NCBI RefSeq assembly: GCF_028369105.1 | Contig: NZ_JAQNDO010000001.1 | Location: 6,106,501-6,170,500 of the forward strand | Reading direction: 5' to 3' | Origin: Polyangium mundeleinium | Lineage (GTDB): Bacteria > Myxococcota_A > Polyangia > Polyangiales > Polyangiaceae | Length of the DNA stretch: 64,000 bases | Part shown: piece by piece, positions 61,761-64,000 of the stretch | How the letters are laid out: the number at the start of each line of letters is the position of its first letter | Numbering within the stretch: position 1 is the first letter of the stretch | Notes under the pieces: generated by a model | What the model was told of the DNA's origin: nothing | Databases searched by the model: none | Seen by the model: the letters and a program-made list of their open reading frames with translations, nothing else | Program-made: the position numbers and the translations under genes

Positions 61761-64000
61761 CTAGCGTTCGGCCCAATCTCGTTCGAGCTCCCGTAGACGC
61801 ACGTGCTCGGGGATCGCTCCATGAAGCGCACGCATCGCCGGGTCCTCGATCCTTTCGAGCCGCCATGCGAGCCGGCGAATCGCCTGCGCGAGCGCCTCGC
61901 GGGCGGCGGGCATGTCCCCGGTCGCGGCGCGCGCCTCGGCCATCGCGAGGCGCAGGGGGATTTCCGCGTACCCGGCGCTGCCGCCTTCCGCCTCCATTCG
62001 GCCCGCGACCTCCTCGGCGACGCGGCGCGCTTCGTCCGGGCGCCCTTCGCGGAGCCACGCGACGATCAGCGTCCTCTCGATGTGCGGTCGCCAGCAACGG
62101 ACGTTTTGCAGGATCGAGAGGGCCTTCTCCGCGGCCTCTCGGGCCTCCACGACGCGCCCCTCGGCCAGGAAAACCCGGGCGAGCGCGCCGTACGAGACCG
62201 CGACCGTGTCTTCCATCGCGCCCTGCTCGATGAGCAGCCTGGCGAGGCCCTCGATTTCCGCCCGCCGATCCGCTGCACATCGCTCCGCGAGGACGAGCAT
62301 TCGATAAAAGCGCGCCGTGGACGCGAGGAACATGTCGTTCCTGCGGAGGGCGCTCTCCAGAACCTCGTCGATCCCTCGCTCCGCCGCGGCTTCGTCCCCG
62401 AGCGCCGCGAGCGTCGCGCTGTGCAGGCACAAGGCCATGCCCCACCAGTTCGAGGAGCACGCCGCCGTATACAGCTCGACGCAGACACGCAAGGACGTGT
62501 GGGTCGCCCAGAGATCCCCCTCGATGAGGAACGTGAAAATCGCCCGCGCCTGGTGAATGTGGCCGCCGGCGAGCAGCTCCCCCTCCGGCAGGCGCGGCGC
62601 GAGCGCCTCCAGCCGCGAGAGCAGGCGCGCCGCGGGCTCGCGGCTCCCCAACATGCCGAACGCGGACGTCGTCGCCGCGAGGAGCAGGAGGAACGAGGCG
62701 ACCGCATCCGGCGGGGGCGCGAGGTCCTGGAGGACACGGGCGAGCATGGCCATCTCGTCCCGCAGGTTCCTGTTCACCGCGATGACGAGGAAGGACGCCG
62801 CCGCCTGGTTCCAGGCGACGCTCCCGACAGGCAGGAGCGAGAGCGCTTCCTTGCCGAGACGAATGCCCGTTTCCCAGTCGAGGCGCCAGACACAAACCTC
62901 GAACTCGAGCGCGAGGAGTTTTCCCCGGACCTCGCCGGAGGCGCCGCACTGGAGGCCGCGCTCGGCGCGGATCCCCATCCCGTCGATATCGTCCTGCTGG
63001 TAGGATTGCTGCGCCGCGCGGAAGTAATGGGCGGCGGCCCGCGCGAGGTCGCCGCCCGCGCGGGCGTGCTCGGCGAGCACCATCGGATCCGTCTCGCCGA
63101 TCTGCTCCAGGTACGCACACGAAAGCCGATGCCCGAGCGCCCGATCCGCGTCGGTCAAGAGTCCATACGCGGCGTCGCGCAGGAGCACGTGGCGGAACCC
63201 GTACTCCGTCTCGCCGGAAAAACGGCATTGCGCGCGGCGCTCGAGGATCTCGGCATGAAGCAGCTCTTCGAGCCGCTCGTCCGTCGACGCGGCGTCGCGT
63301 GTTCGTCCGAGGAGCGTGAGCAGGCCGCCGCGCCAGAAGGTTTGTCCGAAGATGCTCGCCGCGGAGAGCGCGCGGCGGGAGGCCGGTTCGAGGCACGAGA
63401 GCCGCGCCTGGAGCATCGCCAGCACCGTCTCCGGCTGTCCTTCCGCTTTGCCGTCGGCGGCGGCGCGGATGAGCTCCTCCAGGAACAACGCATTGCCCGC
63501 GGCCTGCTCGACGATCCGCTTGACCGAGGCCGCGGGCACCTCGGGGCCGAGCACGGCCTTGACCAACTCGCCGGCCGCGCCGTCGCGGAGCCCGCCGAGC
63601 CGGACGCGGTGGACGATGCGGCCCTCCCATAACCGCGGGAACACTTCGACCACCTCGGGGCGGCCGAACGCCAGCACGAAAAAGGGCAACTCCCGCCGCT
63701 CCACGAGGGCCGCGTCGACGAGCTTCACCGTCGCGGGGTCTCCCCAGTGGAGATCCTCGAGCACCAGGAGGACGGGGTGTTGCGCGCATTCGGCGGCGAG
63801 GAGATCCAGAAAGGCCCGCTGGATCTGCTCGTTCATGATTTTCGGATCCCGAAAGGCCGCGCGGAGCAGGGCGCTCGGCTCTTCCACGGCGACGCCGCAC
63901 ATCGTGGCCAGAAATTCGCTCACCCGCCGCTGCTCCGCGGGCGCCACGGAGAGCCCGATGCGCTGGCGGATCTTTTCCGCTTTTCGAACCGGCGTATCTA
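61761..64000 (-). CDS. C-terminal part of a PknK-like serine/threonine kinase/AAA ATPase, 5' end outside window
   Basis: The frame is open to the window edge at 64000, so the start lies beyond it; the first visible sequence is ...VRKAEKIRQRIGLSVAPAEQRRVSEFLA. The AAA part shows PVLLVLEDLHWGDPATVKLVD (Walker B), FVLAFGRPEV, QAAGNALFLEELIRAA and RALSAASIFGQTFW. The rest is tetratricopeptide-like helical repeats (HARAGGDLARAAAHYFRAAQQSY, AREAAEKALSIL, DEARRVAEEVAGRM). This is the usual C-terminal half of myxobacterial PknK-like kinase-ATPase regulators; Walker A and the kinase domain would be outside. About 746 residues are visible. Confidence 0.83.
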   Translation of the reverse strand, partial: DTPVRKAEKIRQRIGLSVAPAEQRRVSEFLATMCGVAVEEPSALLRAAFRDPKIMNEQIQRAFLDLLAAECAQHPVLLVLEDLHWGDPATVKLVDAALVERRELPFFVLAFGRPEVVEVFPRLWEGRIVHRVRLGGLRDGAAGELVKAVLGPEVPAASVKRIVEQAAGNALFLEELIRAAADGKAEGQPETVLAMLQARLSCLEPASRRALSAASIFGQTFWRGGLLTLLGRTRDAASTDERLEELLHAEILERRAQCRFSGETEYGFRHVLLRDAAYGLLTDADRALGHRLSCAYLEQIGETDPMVLAEHARAGGDLARAAAHYFRAAQQSYQQDDIDGMGIRAERGLQCGASGEVRGKLLALEFEVCVWRLDWETGIRLGKEALSLLPVGSVAWNQAAASFLVIAVNRNLRDEMAMLARVLQDLAPPPDAVASFLLLLAATTSAFGMLGSREPAARLLSRLEALAPRLPEGELLAGGHIHQARAIFTFLIEGDLWATHTSLRVCVELYTAACSSNWWGMALCLHSATLAALGDEAAAERGIDEVLESALRRNDMFLASTARFYRMLVLAERCAADRRAEIEGLARLLIEQGAMEDTVAVSYGALARVFLAEGRVVEAREAAEKALSILQNVRCWRPHIERTLIVAWLREGRPDEARRVAEEVAGRMEAEGGSAGYAEIPLRLAMAEARAATGDMPAAREALAQAIRRLAWRLERIEDPAMRALHGAIPEHVRLRELERDWAER

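Overview
The window is high-GC, gene-dense DNA from a myxobacterium, most likely the Polyangium/Sorangium side of the group. Supporting signs are a MYXO-CTERM tail on a secreted beta-helix protein (9368-10975), a DUF2378/TIGR02265 paralogue (24325-24909), a fibro-slime lipoprotein (52094-52996), many lipoproteins with Gly/Ser linkers after the lipobox, several ECF-type sigma factors, and the 3' part of a PknK-like kinase/ATPase (61761-64000). No rRNA, tRNA, CRISPR array, integrase or transposase is visible. All functional calls come from reading motifs and translated frames by eye; no database search was run.

Layout. 1-11.6 kb: imelysin and HTTM genes that overlap, an M28 peptidase, a small lipoprotein operon on the minus strand, a MauG-like dihaem peroxidase with an apparent 1-nt frameshift, an adenylate cyclase, and secreted or surface proteins. 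11.6-19.3 kb: an SDR enzyme, two membrane proteins, and a minus-strand cluster of secreted Cys-rich proteins, three of them tandem paralogues. 19.3-26.3 kb: a large lipoprotein, a two-domain VOC protein, a Rieske oxygenase followed by a PhcB-like methyltransferase, a DUF2378 protein and a probable selenoprotein. 26.3-35.4 kb: a GNAT enzyme, hypothetical proteins, and a Phe/Tyr biosynthesis cluster (prephenate dehydrogenase-chorismate mutase fusion, DAHP synthase, prephenate dehydratase). 35.4-49.4 kb: an ECF41-type sigma factor with its oxidoreductase, beta-propeller and lipoprotein genes, and a NACHT-pentapeptide STAND protein with a second apparent frameshift. 49.6-64 kb: an ABC-F ATPase with a probable translational attenuator, a fibro-slime lipoprotein, a DJ-1/PfpI protein, a molybdopterin oxidoreductase, a DUF2243 pair, endonuclease III and the kinase/ATPase fragment.

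Four things stand out. (1) 25253-26281 reads as one AhpD/carboxymuconolactone-decarboxylase-fold protein if an in-frame TGA is selenocysteine; the TGA sits exactly at the second Cys of the CxxC-x3-H motif and is followed by a SECIS-like hairpin. (2) Two related intergenic elements (35367-35682 plus strand, 55600-55946 minus strand) carry a mirror-ordered series of hairpins, with compensatory base changes in a 14-bp stem. (3) The ABC-F gene has a 14-bp helix that would bury its ribosome binding site, with a possible five-codon leader ORF ending at the anti-SD arm. (4) A 42-43 bp degenerate tandem repeat, close to four helical turns per unit, fills the 42.73-43.11 kb intergenic gap.

Other groups that probably work together: the three aromatic amino-acid genes share one strand with short gaps; the oxidoreductase and ECF41 factor are 8 nt apart; the DUF2243 gene and a small CPDC membrane protein are 4 nt apart; and 55509 down to 52983 on the minus strand forms a run with one overlapping start/stop.
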